Assembly (NCBI GenBank): GCA_949422855.1
Contig: CASPLG010000008.1
Coordinates: 1-59,199 of the forward strand
Origin: an uncultured Eubacteriales bacterium
Lineage (GTDB): Bacteria > Bacillota > Clostridia > Oscillospirales > Acutalibacteraceae
Length of the DNA stretch: 59,199 nt
Direction: 5' to 3'
The notes beneath the pieces are model-generated. The model had not been told where the DNA came from and searched no databases. It was given only the letters and a program-made list of their open reading frames with translations. The position numbers and the translations under genes are program-made. Shown in pieces: positions 1 through 9,813 of the stretch; within the stretch, counting starts at the first letter, position 1, and each line of letters opens with the position of its first letter.

Positions 1-296
1 CTTTTGTTGCTATCACCTGAGGGAGTTACAATAGGGAATGTTCTCATTTGTATATTTTTGTGAGGCGCCGTTGACCTGGTTATTGTTATAGTTGGGGTTC
101 TTGCCTTATACTATTTTGACGAATACAGCAGATGAGATATTACTGATACAAGAATTTCAAGACAAATTGGCCAACGCACAACAAAACTCCTTAGAATACT
201 CAAGGAGTCTAAACGCTACCGATTGTAATCAAATTAGTATCTCCACCGAAAACACATAACTGAAAAACCCCATTAAATGTTCGGATATACATGTTA
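1..296. other. Window start, no intact gene
   Basis: No intact gene is visible. One forward frame reads a hydrophobic stretch (LVIVIVGVLALYYF) interrupted by stops. Another frame is open at 92-259 for 55 codons from a TTG without a ribosome site, and reads a polar helical stretch ending near SISTENT. Together they resemble the membrane-anchor plus coil layout of the gene at 992, so this may be a decayed relative. I would not annotate a working gene here. Confidence 0.3.
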
Positions 297-372
297 TGGT
301 GGACGTTAACGGACTCGAACCGCTGACCCTTCGCACGTCAAGCGAATGCTCTACCAACTGAGCTAAACGTCC
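297..372 (-). tRNA. tRNA-Val (anticodon GAC)
   Basis: Read on the minus strand, this folds as a full cloverleaf. The 7-bp acceptor GGACGTT pairs with AACGTCC, the D arm is GCTCAGTTGGTAGAGC, the anticodon loop is TTGACGT (GAC), the T loop is GGTTCGAGTCC, and the discriminator is A with an encoded CCA end. It should read GUC and GUU valine codons. A second valine tRNA with anticodon CAC lies at 40825-40901. Confidence 0.95.
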
Positions 373-393
373 CAATTCAAACATACTGTAGCA

Positions 394-422
394 AGGTTAT
401 CACATACAGGTATTAATGTCAA
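394..422 (-). promoter_or_regulatory. Promoter of tRNA-Val
   Basis: A perfect -35 TTGACA (417-422, minus strand) is followed after 17 bp by TAACCT, a poor -10. The position about 20 bp before the tRNA 5' end supports its role, although the weak -10 lowers certainty. Confidence 0.4.
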
Positions 423-784
423 GAATAAAAATACCTTTTAATAAGTATTTAAACAATTAACGGTCTAATATCCTTATGGATGAGGAATTATCTTCAGATG
501 TGCCGGAGAAAAGGACGGCAAAATACTATCGCAGGCATCGCCGTTTAATATAGGGAGTTAAAACGCATATTTTTGCGAAAAATGAAAAATTTCAGGGGCT
601 GCATTATCAGCAGATCGGCCTTAATTTTGGAACCTACCCTTTATTTTTTCTAAGTTCTGTTGTGAGACGCCGCATATTTGGCACTGATGTATCTTGCGTA
701 GGGGGTTCTGAAATTTTGTTTTAAGAGTTTCACTTTATGCTGATGATTTTATTTAGCTCTCTTAAAATTGCCTTGATATTAAAA
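423..784. other. Intergenic stretch without recognised feature
   Basis: No gene is supported on either strand here. There is a loose inverted pair (GAACCTACCC near 630 and GTAGGGGGTTC near 697), but its arms do not match well enough to call. Confidence 0.5.
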
Positions 785-926
785 GGAAGTGCCAAATGCG
801 TAGATATTAAGAAAGTTAAATATGTAAAATAAGGTTTATTAAGCCCGTACTTGGAGGTATTTTGCCCTAAACCAACCGCAGTATTTACATTGATTTTTTA
901 ATATCGTATCAATTTTTTAGGGCCCT
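785..926 (-). repeat. About 140-bp inverted-end repeat, copy A (degraded)
   Basis: Starts GGAAGTGCC, continues with ATGCGTAGATATTAAGAAAG and then TTAAATATGTAAAATAAG, contains CCAACCGCAGTATTT, and ends near GGGCCCT. It matches copy D at 45026-45162 in the same orientation and is the reverse of copies B and C. It ends 10 bp before the -35 box of the next gene. It has no coding capacity and is best described as a MITE-like element. Confidence 0.7.
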
Positions 927-936
927 ATCTTTATTG

Positions 937-965
937 TTGACTTTACAGAAAAAACATGTTAAAAT
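937..965 (+). promoter_or_regulatory. Promoter of the coiled-coil membrane protein gene
   Basis: TTGACT (937-942), a 17-bp spacer, then TAAAAT (960-965). Transcription would begin near 972. That excludes the ATG at 956 as the start codon and favours the ATG at 992. Confidence 0.75.
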
Positions 966-991
966 CTACGTTATGGGGAGTGAATAGATTA

Positions 992-3049
992 ATGAATAAA
1001 TTAATGTTCGGAAAAGTAAACCCTGCTGTCCTAGGGGTGGCCGCAATAGTATTATGTATAGCAGGTAAAGGTGTACACTGTTTTGTGTTAGAAAAGCAGA
1101 AAAATGGAAAATTGGCAGATGCTAACCTTGCTCTGGAACTCGGTTTAGAAGAATTAAGAAGGACTAACTCTAGTCTAAAAACCCGTTTAGATGAGAATTT
1201 TGAACGTCTTCGGTTGGCAATGAGATCTGGAGAAGAAGCTAGAAGCAATCTTAATTATACCGAATACCGATTGCAGCAAGAGATTCAGCGCGGGCAAAGG
1301 CTATCTGAAGATTTAAGGATGGCTGAAGATCGTCTCCAACAAATTGAAAACGAAAGAGATGACTCGCGTCGCCAGCAAGAGGCTTTAAGGCAGAATATAA
1401 CGCGCCTCGAAAACGAAAGAGATGACTCGCGTCGCCAGCAAGAGGCTTTAAGGCAGAATATAACGCGCCTCGAAAACGAAAGAGATGACTCGCATCGTCA
1501 ACAAGATGCTTTAAGACAAAATATAACGCGTCTCCAAAACGGACTTGCAATCAATGCTCAACATGGAAATGGGTGTGCGGATGATTTGGTAGCATGGCTG
1601 ATGACTATACGCCTTGGAGATGATGAGCAATTACAGGGAGGTAACGGATTTGATAAGCTAAGGAAAGTTGCCGATGGTGTCGCTCTATTATTTGATAGTG
1701 ATGTCTCATTTGCTCTATATCAAGCTCGGGCTGTTGCGGCCTCAGAGGAAAGAGCTCAAGCGCTTGGAAGTATGAAGTTATCCTTAGCAGAAGACAGAAT
1801 AAATGTAGATCCGATAAACAAAGGAGATTTTCGCCTATTACTCAATAGCAAGTTGTTAAGTCAAAAAGGGTTTGTGCTGGAAGATAAATTCTTTGAGTTT
1901 GCAGATTTTGCCTGGAGGAATACTCCAGTCGATATTTCGGACAGCAATGGTGCTGTTAGAATGTTTGATAGATTTACAAATAGTGATTTGTACAGAAGAA
2001 TAGAAGCCACCTTAAATACGGATGGAAATGATGCAGGAAGTAACTTTGCAGGATATCTTGTTAGGAGATGGGATTCTATAGAAGATAGCGATAAACAACT
2101 GTTAAAAAATATAATTTCGTATGTAGAGACGCATCCTGATGTAAAGCCATCTATACAAGCTGTAGCTATTGTGCATGATAATATGTGTGTCAACAGAGCT
2201 ACTGAAATGATAAGAACCATGGCTTTTACAGTAGACTGTGATGTTAACCCGGACGGAAATAATATTGACGAGTTAAGTAAACGGATACTTACTGTTTACA
2301 GAAGGAGCATTTTTGAAGGAGCTCTAAGTAATCTTCCTAATACTGATGGTGCTGCATTCGGTGCCGAAAATCGCAGAGCATACAGGTACGTACTCTCCGG
2401 TGCCTTTGGATTAGAAACAGACGAAGGAGATAGGAGACTGACGAGATATTTAAGTGATGTAAATGATGGTAAGCAATATTCTGTTATTGTAGATAGTTTT
2501 AACAAGAATGCAGCCTCTATTTCGATTGATGGAATATGTAAGGCAGCTTCTAAAACATTTTCGGCACTTGATGAACGAACAAGAACTCAACTTATAGAAG
2601 GTATGTCAAGAGTCCAAATAAGCTATAATGATTTTTGTAAAATAGCGGTTGACTGTGAGGACAGAGCTATCCAAGCTGCTGACCTCGAGGAACAAAGACT
2701 AAAACGTTGTAATGCCTCAGAAGAAGATATAAGGGCAGCGAGAGAGCAAGTTATAACAAGAGAAAAATCCAGAAATTTTCAAACGCGTTTTGATGAATTT
2801 ATAGGTAATTGCGAGGAAAGGGATCTAAAACAAGAGTTAATCAGATGGAAAAATGATGATACATGTAAGTTATCATTATCAAGGCTTAAAGGATGTGTTG
2901 ATGGATTAAATAGCATGGATGCAAATGATAATATTCCAGAGCTTACATATCTAGATTTCGATGCATCAGATCCAAGCAACTCGAGATATATCTCGTATAC
3001 ACTTTATCCAATATATCTTGTCAACAATCATGTAATTGACATATCTTAA
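992..3049 (+). CDS. Membrane-anchored coiled-coil protein with 21-residue repeats, unknown function
   Basis: 685 residues; no family recognised. The start at 992 follows GGGGAG (975-980) by 11 bases, and the -10 box covers the ATG at 956. Residues 11-33 are one hydrophobic segment. Residues 36-185 form a charged, Q/E/R-rich coiled coil. Within it a 21-residue unit (ENERDDSRRQQEALRQNITR plus L) occurs three times, the first two identical in DNA, giving three extra heptads each. The rest is a predicted soluble helical domain containing several cysteines. One anchor plus a coil suggests a surface- or envelope-attached protein. It is a single-gene unit with its own promoter just after a repeat copy. 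The function and the side of the membrane are inference. Confidence 0.8.
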   Translation: MNKLMFGKVNPAVLGVAAIVLCIAGKGVHCFVLEKQKNGKLADANLALELGLEELRRTNSSLKTRLDENFERLRLAMRSGEEARSNLNYTEYRLQQEIQRGQRLSEDLRMAEDRLQQIENERDDSRRQQEALRQNITRLENERDDSRRQQEALRQNITRLENERDDSHRQQDALRQNITRLQNGLAINAQHGNGCADDLVAWLMTIRLGDDEQLQGGNGFDKLRKVADGVALLFDSDVSFALYQARAVAASEERAQALGSMKLSLAEDRINVDPINKGDFRLLLNSKLLSQKGFVLEDKFFEFADFAWRNTPVDISDSNGAVRMFDRFTNSDLYRRIEATLNTDGNDAGSNFAGYLVRRWDSIEDSDKQLLKNIISYVETHPDVKPSIQAVAIVHDNMCVNRATEMIRTMAFTVDCDVNPDGNNIDELSKRILTVYRRSIFEGALSNLPNTDGAAFGAENRRAYRYVLSGAFGLETDEGDRRLTRYLSDVNDGKQYSVIVDSFNKNAASISIDGICKAASKTFSALDERTRTQLIEGMSRVQISYNDFCKIAVDCEDRAIQAADLEEQRLKRCNASEEDIRAAREQVITREKSRNFQTRFDEFIGNCEERDLKQELIRWKNDDTCKLSLSRLKGCVDGLNSMDANDNIPELTYLDFDASDPSNSRYISYTLYPIYLVNNHVIDIS
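1346..1534 (+). repeat. 63-bp tandem repeat, three units
   Basis: Three in-frame 63-bp units start at 1346, 1409 and 1472. Units one and two are identical; unit three has diverged (CATCGTCAACAAGATGC replaces CGTCGCCAGCAAGAGGC). Each unit encodes three heptads of the coiled coil. The identity of two units points to recent duplication. Confidence 0.95.
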
Positions 3050-3054
3050 TTATA

Positions 3055-3162
3055 TTAACACTCCTCCCGACGCTTTAGCCGGGGGATTCTCGGTTCAACC
3101 GTCACAGCCTGCACCGGCGGAGTCTTGCAGGAGGATATCCCCGAGCGTTGGGTTTGGGCGTG
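3055..3162 (-). mobile_element. Relic of an IS200/IS605-type tnpB 3' end
   Basis: Read on the minus strand, one frame ends KTPPVQAVTVEPRIPRLKRR and then a stop. In my recollection this resembles the tail of clostridial TnpB proteins. The stop-proximal DNA CCCGACGCTTTAGCCGGGGG forms a partial GC-rich hairpin like the right end of such elements. The stretch is far more GC-rich than its surroundings. Nothing upstream of the tail remains, so this is a dead fragment of the transposon and its guide-RNA end. Confidence 0.5.
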
Positions 3163-3186
3163 TCACGCTTTACCAAAAAAATACCC

Positions 3187-3215
3187 TTGACATTTTGGTT
3201 TGTTAATACTAAAAT
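3187..3215 (+). promoter_or_regulatory. Promoter of tRNA-Leu
   Basis: TTGACA (3187-3192), a 17-bp spacer and TAAAAT (3210-3215). It lies 23 bp before the tRNA 5' end, the usual spacing for a tRNA gene transcribed alone. Confidence 0.75.
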
Positions 3216-3238
3216 TATAGCTGATGTGTATGATTTTT

Positions 3239-3322
3239 GCGAGTATGCTGGAATAGGCAGACAGGCACGTTTGAGGGGCGTGTGTCTTTGACGTGTGGGT
3301 TCAAGTCCCACTACTCGCACCA
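3239..3322 (+). tRNA. tRNA-Leu (anticodon GAG)
   Basis: 84 bases with a type II long variable arm (TGTCTTTGACGT). The acceptor GCGAGTA pairs with TACTCGC, the anticodon loop is TTGAGGG (GAG), the T arm is GTGGGTTCAAGTCCCAC, and the discriminator is A followed by an encoded CCA. It reads CUC and CUU codons. Confidence 0.96.
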
Positions 3323-3348
3323 CCGGACGGTGCTAGGTACTGATTTGT

Positions 3349-3376
3349 ACCCAAGGAACTTGGGTGCTGTTTTTTA
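3349..3376 (+). terminator. Terminator after tRNA-Leu
   Basis: Stem CCCAAG-GAA-CTTGGG followed by TGCTGTTTTTT. It sits 27 bp past the tRNA and would end that transcript before mtaB. Confidence 0.75.
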
Positions 3377-3441
3377 CTTGTTTGGCTGCGTTTGAGAGTC
3401 CATGCTAAATAATTCAATCCCATAGTTTTTAGGAGATATTT

Positions 3442-4725
3442 ATGAAGGTTCATATCATTACCTTCGGATGTAAAGTTAATCAGTGTGAAAGTGAAGCAAT
3501 TTTAGAGTTGATGATAAGCTCCGGTTTTGAAGAATCTGAAGAACCATATAGTGCGGATGTAGTTATATTTAACTCGTGTGCAGTGACGTCTGAGAGCAGT
3601 AAAAAGCTGAGAAAATCGTTAAAACGAATCAAAAGCGGCAATTCGAGCTGTATTACGGTATTGATGGGATGTGTTGCGCAGGCGTGCCCTGAAGAATTAT
3701 CTGATTTTCAGGGTTTTGATATTGTAATTGGAAATTCAAATAAGCATGAATTGTTGTCCTATATCTTAGAGTTTATGAAGAGTAAAAATTCTTTAATTGA
3801 TATAAGACCGCATAATACTTTTTTTGCAAATCTGCCAATAAAACGCTTTTCAGGGCATACAAGAGCGTTCCTTAAAATAGAGGACGGGTGCAACAGATTT
3901 TGCAGTTATTGTATAATACCCTATGCTAGAGGACAGGTGCGTTCCAAGCCTATTGAAGACATAAAAACAGAAAGTGAAAATTTGGCGAATAACGGATATA
4001 AAGAAATCAATCTGGTTGGGATTAATTTGTCGTCTTATGGTTTAGATTTAGGTTTGGGCTTATATGATGCTATTGAAGCAGTAAGCGCTCTAGGTGGGAT
4101 AGATAGGATTAGGTTAGGCTCTCTAGAGCCTGATTTAATCAGTGAAGAGTTTTTAGAAAAAACCTCCCAAAATGGTAAATTTTGTCCACATTTTCATCTT
4201 TCCCTGCAGAGCGGTTCAGATAAAATACTAAAATCCATGCGAAGACTGTATACCGCACAGGAGTATTTGAATATTGTTGACAGAATCAATAATATTTTTA
4301 GTCATGCATCCATAACTACGGATTTAATAGTCGGATTTCCCGGTGAAGATGAAGAGGATTTTTGTGATTCTCTTGATGTTATAAAAAGGGCAGGTTTTTT
4401 AAAAGTACATGTTTTCCCTTATTCAAGGCGTCCGGGCACATTGGCGTTTAATATGCCGAATCAAGTACCCAAAGAGATTAAATCTTTGCGTGTAAAGGCT
4501 GCGCAGGAAGAAGCCGGTAAGCAAACAAGTTCATTTTTGAATAAATGTATAGGGAAGGAGTTTGAAGTTTTATATGAAAGCTCCAAAGAGGATGGTTTTT
4601 ATGATGGATACACATCAAATTATGTACCGGTTAGGACTAAAAGTGAGTATGACATTATAGGCAAGATAATTAACACCCGCATAATTGGAAATAAGCAAGG
4701 ACATTGTGTAGGGGTATTGGTATAA
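3442..4725 (+). CDS. mtaB: tRNA (t6A37) methylthiotransferase MtaB
   Basis: 427 residues. This radical-SAM enzyme adds a methylthio group to N6-threonylcarbamoyladenosine at position 37 of tRNAs reading ANN codons, in the cytoplasm. The N-terminal methylthiotransferase domain has FGCKVNQCE and cysteines 10, 46 and 77 for the second iron-sulfur cluster. The radical-SAM motif CNRFCSYC gives cysteines 150, 154 and 157. A C-terminal TRAM-like domain follows. The TGCKVN-like start and the overall length favour MtaB over MiaB. TAGGAG precedes the ATG by 7 bases. It is alone between a terminator and a repeat copy. Confidence 0.93.
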   Translation: MKVHIITFGCKVNQCESEAILELMISSGFEESEEPYSADVVIFNSCAVTSESSKKLRKSLKRIKSGNSSCITVLMGCVAQACPEELSDFQGFDIVIGNSNKHELLSYILEFMKSKNSLIDIRPHNTFFANLPIKRFSGHTRAFLKIEDGCNRFCSYCIIPYARGQVRSKPIEDIKTESENLANNGYKEINLVGINLSSYGLDLGLGLYDAIEAVSALGGIDRIRLGSLEPDLISEEFLEKTSQNGKFCPHFHLSLQSGSDKILKSMRRLYTAQEYLNIVDRINNIFSHASITTDLIVGFPGEDEEDFCDSLDVIKRAGFLKVHVFPYSRRPGTLAFNMPNQVPKEIKSLRVKAAQEEAGKQTSSFLNKCIGKEFEVLYESSKEDGFYDGYTSNYVPVRTKSEYDIIGKIINTRIIGNKQGHCVGVLV

Positions 4726-4741
4726 AAATAGCTATGGGAAA

Positions 4742-4884
4742 GGGAGTGCCATAAAAGGGGATATAGTACTGAAAGATTGGTGGGAATAGGGTGATTGCTT
4801 TGGTGTAAAACAGCTTTAAATACCAATTTTATAAAACTCATTTTGCATATTTAACTCTGTTATATCTACGCATGGGGCACTCCC
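4742..4884 (+). repeat. 143-bp inverted-end repeat, copy B
   Basis: Perfect 9-bp terminal inverted repeats, GGGAGTGCC and GGCACTCCC, bound a non-coding element. The interior includes CATAAAAGGGGATATAG and then AAATACCAATTTTATAAAAC. Copy C at 41009 is very similar and in the same orientation. It ends 14 bp before the -35 box of the next gene. Confidence 0.85.
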
Positions 4885-4898
4885 CGAAAAATTAATAC

Positions 4899-4927
4899 TT
4901 GATTGCATTTATATTTAGTTGTATAAT
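4899..4927 (+). promoter_or_regulatory. Promoter of the 324-residue membrane-anchored protein gene
   Basis: TTGATT (4899-4904), a 17-bp spacer, then a perfect TATAAT (4922-4927). The untranslated leader would be about 85 bases. Confidence 0.7.
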
Positions 4928-5020
4928 GAGAATATAGGGTGATGTGACTGCGCTGATAATGAGGCGTTGTGATTAGGCATGGGGCAATAGTTTTTTTGAT
5001 ATTGTTAAGGGGGATATAAT

Positions 5021-5995
5021 ATGAATAGCGGCGAGACAGTGTTATGGACGGGTATGGTGCTAGTGGGAATTTTAGGAACGTCAATATGTGGATACAAGTG
5101 GTGGAAGACGAGTGAGTCTTTGGATGAATTGAAGCGTGAGAAGCAGTCTGCTTTTCAAGGTATGCAATATGATAACAACTACATAGATATTGGTAAGAGA
5201 GTGTTCAGAATTATCAAGTGCGGACATGTGGGTTTTAGAGATTGTGTAAAGGTTGATGATAAGGTTCCCGGCCTTTACGCTAAAGAGTTTGAATGCTATG
5301 AATTCCGGGAGCATAGTTTTTCCAATATAGAAATCAGTGAGGTAGAGAAAGCACTTCAGTCTGGTAACTTTGTGTTTAAAGATGGCTTAACAAGGGATGA
5401 TATCGAGAAAAAGATAACAGAGGCTAAGCAGAAAAACGAGGATAAGATTGAAGGAATCTATATTTGGAAAGACTACAGGTACGCGTTTTCAAATGAGAAA
5501 CCTGAGAATTATGCAGAACTGTGTGACGTTGACGATGCCGAGCGATATATGGATCGCGAAGAAGAAAGTAAAAACGTTCTGTTTTCTGAAGTGAGTAAAG
5601 ATGAAGTCCTGAAAAGGGTGGAGGATGTAAAGAAAAAAATTGTGGATAAAAAGCTAATAGCTGAAACTTTTAAGGCAGTGACAACAGCATTTTATAGAGT
5701 TTCCACATATATGGATGTTGCCCAAAAGAGCAACTGTAAGTCAGCTGATATGTTATTCGAGATGCTTGGAAAAGCTTTTGTGGAACTTTCTAATACTCCT
5801 GAGTTTGGTGAGGGATTAAGGGGTGATGTTCCTTACTTAAAGGAGTACATTAAGAATGTAAACAATGCGGGTGAATATGCAACGGCTGAATGTAGGGAGG
5901 ATGCAAAATGGCTGTCAGGTTTGTTAGATAAATTTGGAATTAGTCTGGATGAAGGCACTGATAACTGCGTAAATGACGACCATAGCTGGCAGTAG
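5021..5995 (+). CDS. Membrane-anchored protein of unknown function
   Basis: 324 residues; no family recognised. Residues 7-25 are one hydrophobic segment near the N terminus, followed by KWWK. The remainder is a charged, Lys/Glu-rich soluble domain with a helical section (about residues 185-230) and an acidic tail. This is an anchor topology rather than a cleaved signal: no clear small-residue cleavage site is seen. AGGGGG lies 8 bases before the ATG. It has its own promoter and terminator, directly after repeat copy B, the same arrangement as the gene at 992. A host- or envelope-directed role is inference. Confidence 0.75.
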   Translation: MNSGETVLWTGMVLVGILGTSICGYKWWKTSESLDELKREKQSAFQGMQYDNNYIDIGKRVFRIIKCGHVGFRDCVKVDDKVPGLYAKEFECYEFREHSFSNIEISEVEKALQSGNFVFKDGLTRDDIEKKITEAKQKNEDKIEGIYIWKDYRYAFSNEKPENYAELCDVDDAERYMDREEESKNVLFSEVSKDEVLKRVEDVKKKIVDKKLIAETFKAVTTAFYRVSTYMDVAQKSNCKSADMLFEMLGKAFVELSNTPEFGEGLRGDVPYLKEYIKNVNNAGEYATAECREDAKWLSGLLDKFGISLDEGTDNCVNDDHSWQ

Positions 5996-6025
5996 TGTAT
6001 AAATAGAAATTTTTATAATAATAAA

Positions 6026-6055
6026 GAGGCTCGCGAATTGAGCCTCGTTTGTTGT
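6026..6055 (+). terminator. Terminator after the 324-residue protein gene
   Basis: Stem GAGGCTC, loop GCGAATT, stem GAGCCTC, then GTTTGTTGTTT. It begins 31 bp past the stop codon. Confidence 0.8.
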
Positions 6056-6217
6056 TTAACTATATTTTAGGCTTATGAGTCTAGAACAGAACACAAATAA
6101 ATTATAATGGCATATTTTTACTTAAATACCTCTTGATAATTGTACATTTATTATATATAATTATATAGTGATTTAATAATTTTGTTGTATAGTATAATAT
6201 AAGCAGGGGGTATCTTT

Positions 6218-6556
6218 ATGGTTAGGTCTTTTAATTCGGGAAATTTTGACGAAGAAGTGCTAAAATGTGATAAGATAGTACTTGTTGATTTTTTTGCTCT
6301 ATGGTGTGGTCCATGTAAGGCGTTATCTCCTATTATCGACCGGCTTTCTGAGGATATCGATTTATCTTCAAAGTTGTGTATAGGAAAGCTTGATATAGAT
6401 GAATCGGATGATATTGCTCAAAACTACGGTATTATGTCTGTGCCGACTGTAATACTGTTTAAAGGAGGAAAAGAAATTGACAGAATTATGGGTTTGATGC
6501 CGCAAGAGGAGCTTAAATCTCGTATTCTGGATACTATGGATAAACAAAATATTTGA
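6218..6556 (+). CDS. trxA: Thioredoxin
   Basis: 112 residues, the usual thioredoxin length. The active site WCGPCK (Cys30 and Cys33) follows a beta strand VLVDFFAL, and the cis-proline motif SVPTVILF is present. It reduces protein disulfides in the cytoplasm and is itself reduced by the reductase encoded just downstream. CAGGGGG precedes the ATG, and a TATAAT (6193-6198) lies just before it. It forms a two-gene unit with trxB. Confidence 0.95.
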   Translation: MVRSFNSGNFDEEVLKCDKIVLVDFFALWCGPCKALSPIIDRLSEDIDLSSKLCIGKLDIDESDDIAQNYGIMSVPTVILFKGGKEIDRIMGLMPQEELKSRILDTMDKQNI

Positions 6557-6572
6557 TTGAGAGTTGATTGCA

Positions 6573-7481
6573 GTGACTGATCTTATAATTATAGGTGCGG
6601 GGCCGGCAGGACTTACAGCAGCTATATATGCTTTGCGTGCGGGGTTGTCTGTTGTTATCATTGAGGGGGTTATTTATGGCGGACAGATGTCAATAACCAA
6701 TGAAATTGAAAATTACCCGGGGTTTAGGAGCATTAGTGGAGCGCAGTTATCTGAGGCTATGTATAAGCAAGCCGGTGACATGGGAGCAAAATTTATTTTT
6801 CAGAAGGCTGAACAGGTTAGGTTGTCCGGCGATGTGAAAACTGTGAAGACGCACAGCAACGAATTTCATGCAAAGGCGGTAATTATTGCAAATGGACTAA
6901 AAAGACGTTTGTTGGGATGCAGGGGCGAAGAAGAGTTTACGGGCAGAGGGGTATCCTACTGTGCTGTATGTGATGGAGCGTTTTTTAAAGGGAAAAAAGT
7001 AATAGTCGTAGGAGGAGGAAATACTGCAGCAGAAGATGCACTATACTTATCTGAACTATGCAATCAGGTGTTACTTGTTGTGCGTAGGGACAGGCTAAGG
7101 GCCGAGAAATACCTTGCCGATTTAATAGACAAGAAGAGCAATATTACCAAACTTATGCAGAGCCGAATTAGAGAAATCAGGGGAGAAAATACTGTAAAAT
7201 CCGTTATTTTGGAAGACAAGCTGGAAAATTGCCAAGAGGTAGACATAGATGGGGTTTTCATTGCAATTGGATACGAACCCGGCAACGATATATATAAAGA
7301 TCAGATTAAAATGGATGATTACATGTATTTTATATCAGATGAGTCGTGTCAGACCAATGTATCCGGAGTATATGTTGCGGGAGACTGCAGGACAAAACCA
7401 ATTCGTCAGATTGCAACTGCTGTATCGGATGGAGCTGTTGCAGGTAGTATGGCTGTAAGGTTTATTTTAAGCAAAACTTAG
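6573..7481 (+). CDS. trxB: Thioredoxin-disulfide reductase
   Basis: About 302 residues. FAD- and NADPH-dependent enzyme that transfers electrons to thioredoxin. The FAD-binding GAGPAG is at the N terminus, the redox-active pair is CAVC (about Cys130 and Cys133), the NADPH site is GGGNTAAEDAL, and the C-terminal FAD motif is GVYVAGDC. I chose GTG at 6573 because GAGAG lies 9 bases upstream; a TTG at 6564 touches that site. CAVC replaces the common CATC, as occurs in some Firmicutes. It follows trxA by 16 bases. Confidence 0.93.
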   Translation: MTDLIIIGAGPAGLTAAIYALRAGLSVVIIEGVIYGGQMSITNEIENYPGFRSISGAQLSEAMYKQAGDMGAKFIFQKAEQVRLSGDVKTVKTHSNEFHAKAVIIANGLKRRLLGCRGEEEFTGRGVSYCAVCDGAFFKGKKVIVVGGGNTAAEDALYLSELCNQVLLVVRRDRLRAEKYLADLIDKKSNITKLMQSRIREIRGENTVKSVILEDKLENCQEVDIDGVFIAIGYEPGNDIYKDQIKMDDYMYFISDESCQTNVSGVYVAGDCRTKPIRQIATAVSDGAVAGSMAVRFILSKT

Positions 7482-7482
7482 C

Positions 7483-7524
7483 ACAATATGACTAAATATT
7501 TTGCGTTTGGATTAGTTATATTGT
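7483..7524. terminator. Bidirectional terminator between trxB and tgt
   Basis: Arms ACAATATGACTAA and TTAGTTATATTGT pair at 12 of 13 positions around a 16-base loop. It lies between converging genes, right after the trxB stop codon. Confidence 0.6.
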
Positions 7525-7590
7525 TTGATGTTTCTGTGAATCAAGAGCAAATCGGTAACATTAGCAGAGATAAGAATATATCAAATAGTT

Positions 7591-8709
<1,119 letters not shown>

Positions 8710-8728
8710 TTAAAATACCTCCATGTTT

Positions 8729-9787
8729 TTATATTATCATCATTGCGTCGCCGAAACTGAAGAATCTGTATTCATGTTCTACAGCGATTTTATAGGAATT
8801 CATTGTGTTTTCATATCCTGCCAAAGCAGAAACCAGCATAATTAAAGTACTTTCCGGGAGGTGAAAATTAGTTATCAGACCGTCTGTTATCTTAAAATCA
8901 TATCCCGGGTATATAAATATATCGGTATTGCCGCTGCAAGGGATTATTTTTTCATATTTAGACATTATGGATTCAAGTGTACGGCAGCTTGTTGTCCCTA
9001 CGGCTACAATTTTACCGCTCTGTTTTTTTGCATTAGATATTATTTGGGCATTTTCCTTAGAAATGGTATAGTATTCGGAATGCATCTTATGGTTAGTTAT
9101 TATATCCTCTTTAACGGGACGAAAAGTTCCCAGTCCTACGTGCAGTGTTACAAATGCGACATTAATATTTTTAGCTTTTAATTTATCAATAAGTTCTGTC
9201 GTAAAATGCAGTCCGGCAGTGGGGGCTGCAGCGGAACCACGATTTTGTGCATAAACTGTCTGGTACCTGTCTTTATTTTCAAGGGAAGTTTTTATGTATG
9301 GCGGAAGAGGCATCTGACCTATTTTTTCCAGTCTTTCATAAAAATCGAGCACCTCATCGAAGCGGATAATTCTTTCTCCTGTCTGTGTGATGTTTTCTAC
9401 GGTAGCTTTCAGCATTCCTCCTGCGAAAGAAAACTTATATCCTATTTTTGCCTTTTTCCCGGGCTTTGCCAGTGCTATCCAAACGTCCTTTTCGATTTGG
9501 GACAGGAGTAAAAACTCCACAGGTGAGGACAAGCGACAATTTTCTCCATATATTCTGGCGGGCAAAACTTTTGAGTTATTCATTACGAGACAATCGCCGG
9601 GATTTAAATATTCTGCTATATTATAGAAGTGAGTGTGTATAATTTTCCCGGTGGATTTATCCAAAACCAAGAGTCTTGACGAGTCACGAGGCTCAATGGG
9701 TGTCTGAGCTATCAGTTTTTCCGGCAAAAAATAATTAAATGACTCTCTTTTTAAGGGATATTCTTTATTAATCGAGTTAAAGGGCAA
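8729..9787 (-). CDS. queA: S-adenosylmethionine:tRNA ribosyltransferase-isomerase
   Basis: About 352 residues. It transfers the ribosyl part of SAM to preQ1 in tRNA, forming epoxyqueuosine. Family features include LIAQTPIEPRDSSRLLVLD, LNPGDCLVMNNSKVLPAR, AAPTAGLHFT and FHLPESTLIMLVSA. I placed the start at the TTG at 9787 because GGAGGT stands 6 bases before it; a TTG 33 bases upstream has no ribosome site. First gene of a queA-tgt unit, divergent from asd. Confidence 0.94.
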   Translation of the reverse strand: MPFNSINKEYPLKRESFNYFLPEKLIAQTPIEPRDSSRLLVLDKSTGKIIHTHFYNIAEYLNPGDCLVMNNSKVLPARIYGENCRLSSPVEFLLLSQIEKDVWIALAKPGKKAKIGYKFSFAGGMLKATVENITQTGERIIRFDEVLDFYERLEKIGQMPLPPYIKTSLENKDRYQTVYAQNRGSAAAPTAGLHFTTELIDKLKAKNINVAFVTLHVGLGTFRPVKEDIITNHKMHSEYYTISKENAQIISNAKKQSGKIVAVGTTSCRTLESIMSKYEKIIPCSGNTDIFIYPGYDFKITDGLITNFHLPESTLIMLVSALAGYENTMNSYKIAVEHEYRFFSFGDAMMII

Positions 9788-9813
9788 AATATTACCTCCA
9801 TAAATAAAACAAA

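Noticed and set aside
1346..1534. CRISPR array
   Set aside because: The 63-bp units are directly adjacent without spacers and lie in frame inside a coding region.
3102..3323. Minus-strand open frame across tRNA-Leu
   Set aside because: It begins inside the tRNA and covers its promoter; the TnpB-like reading is in a different frame.
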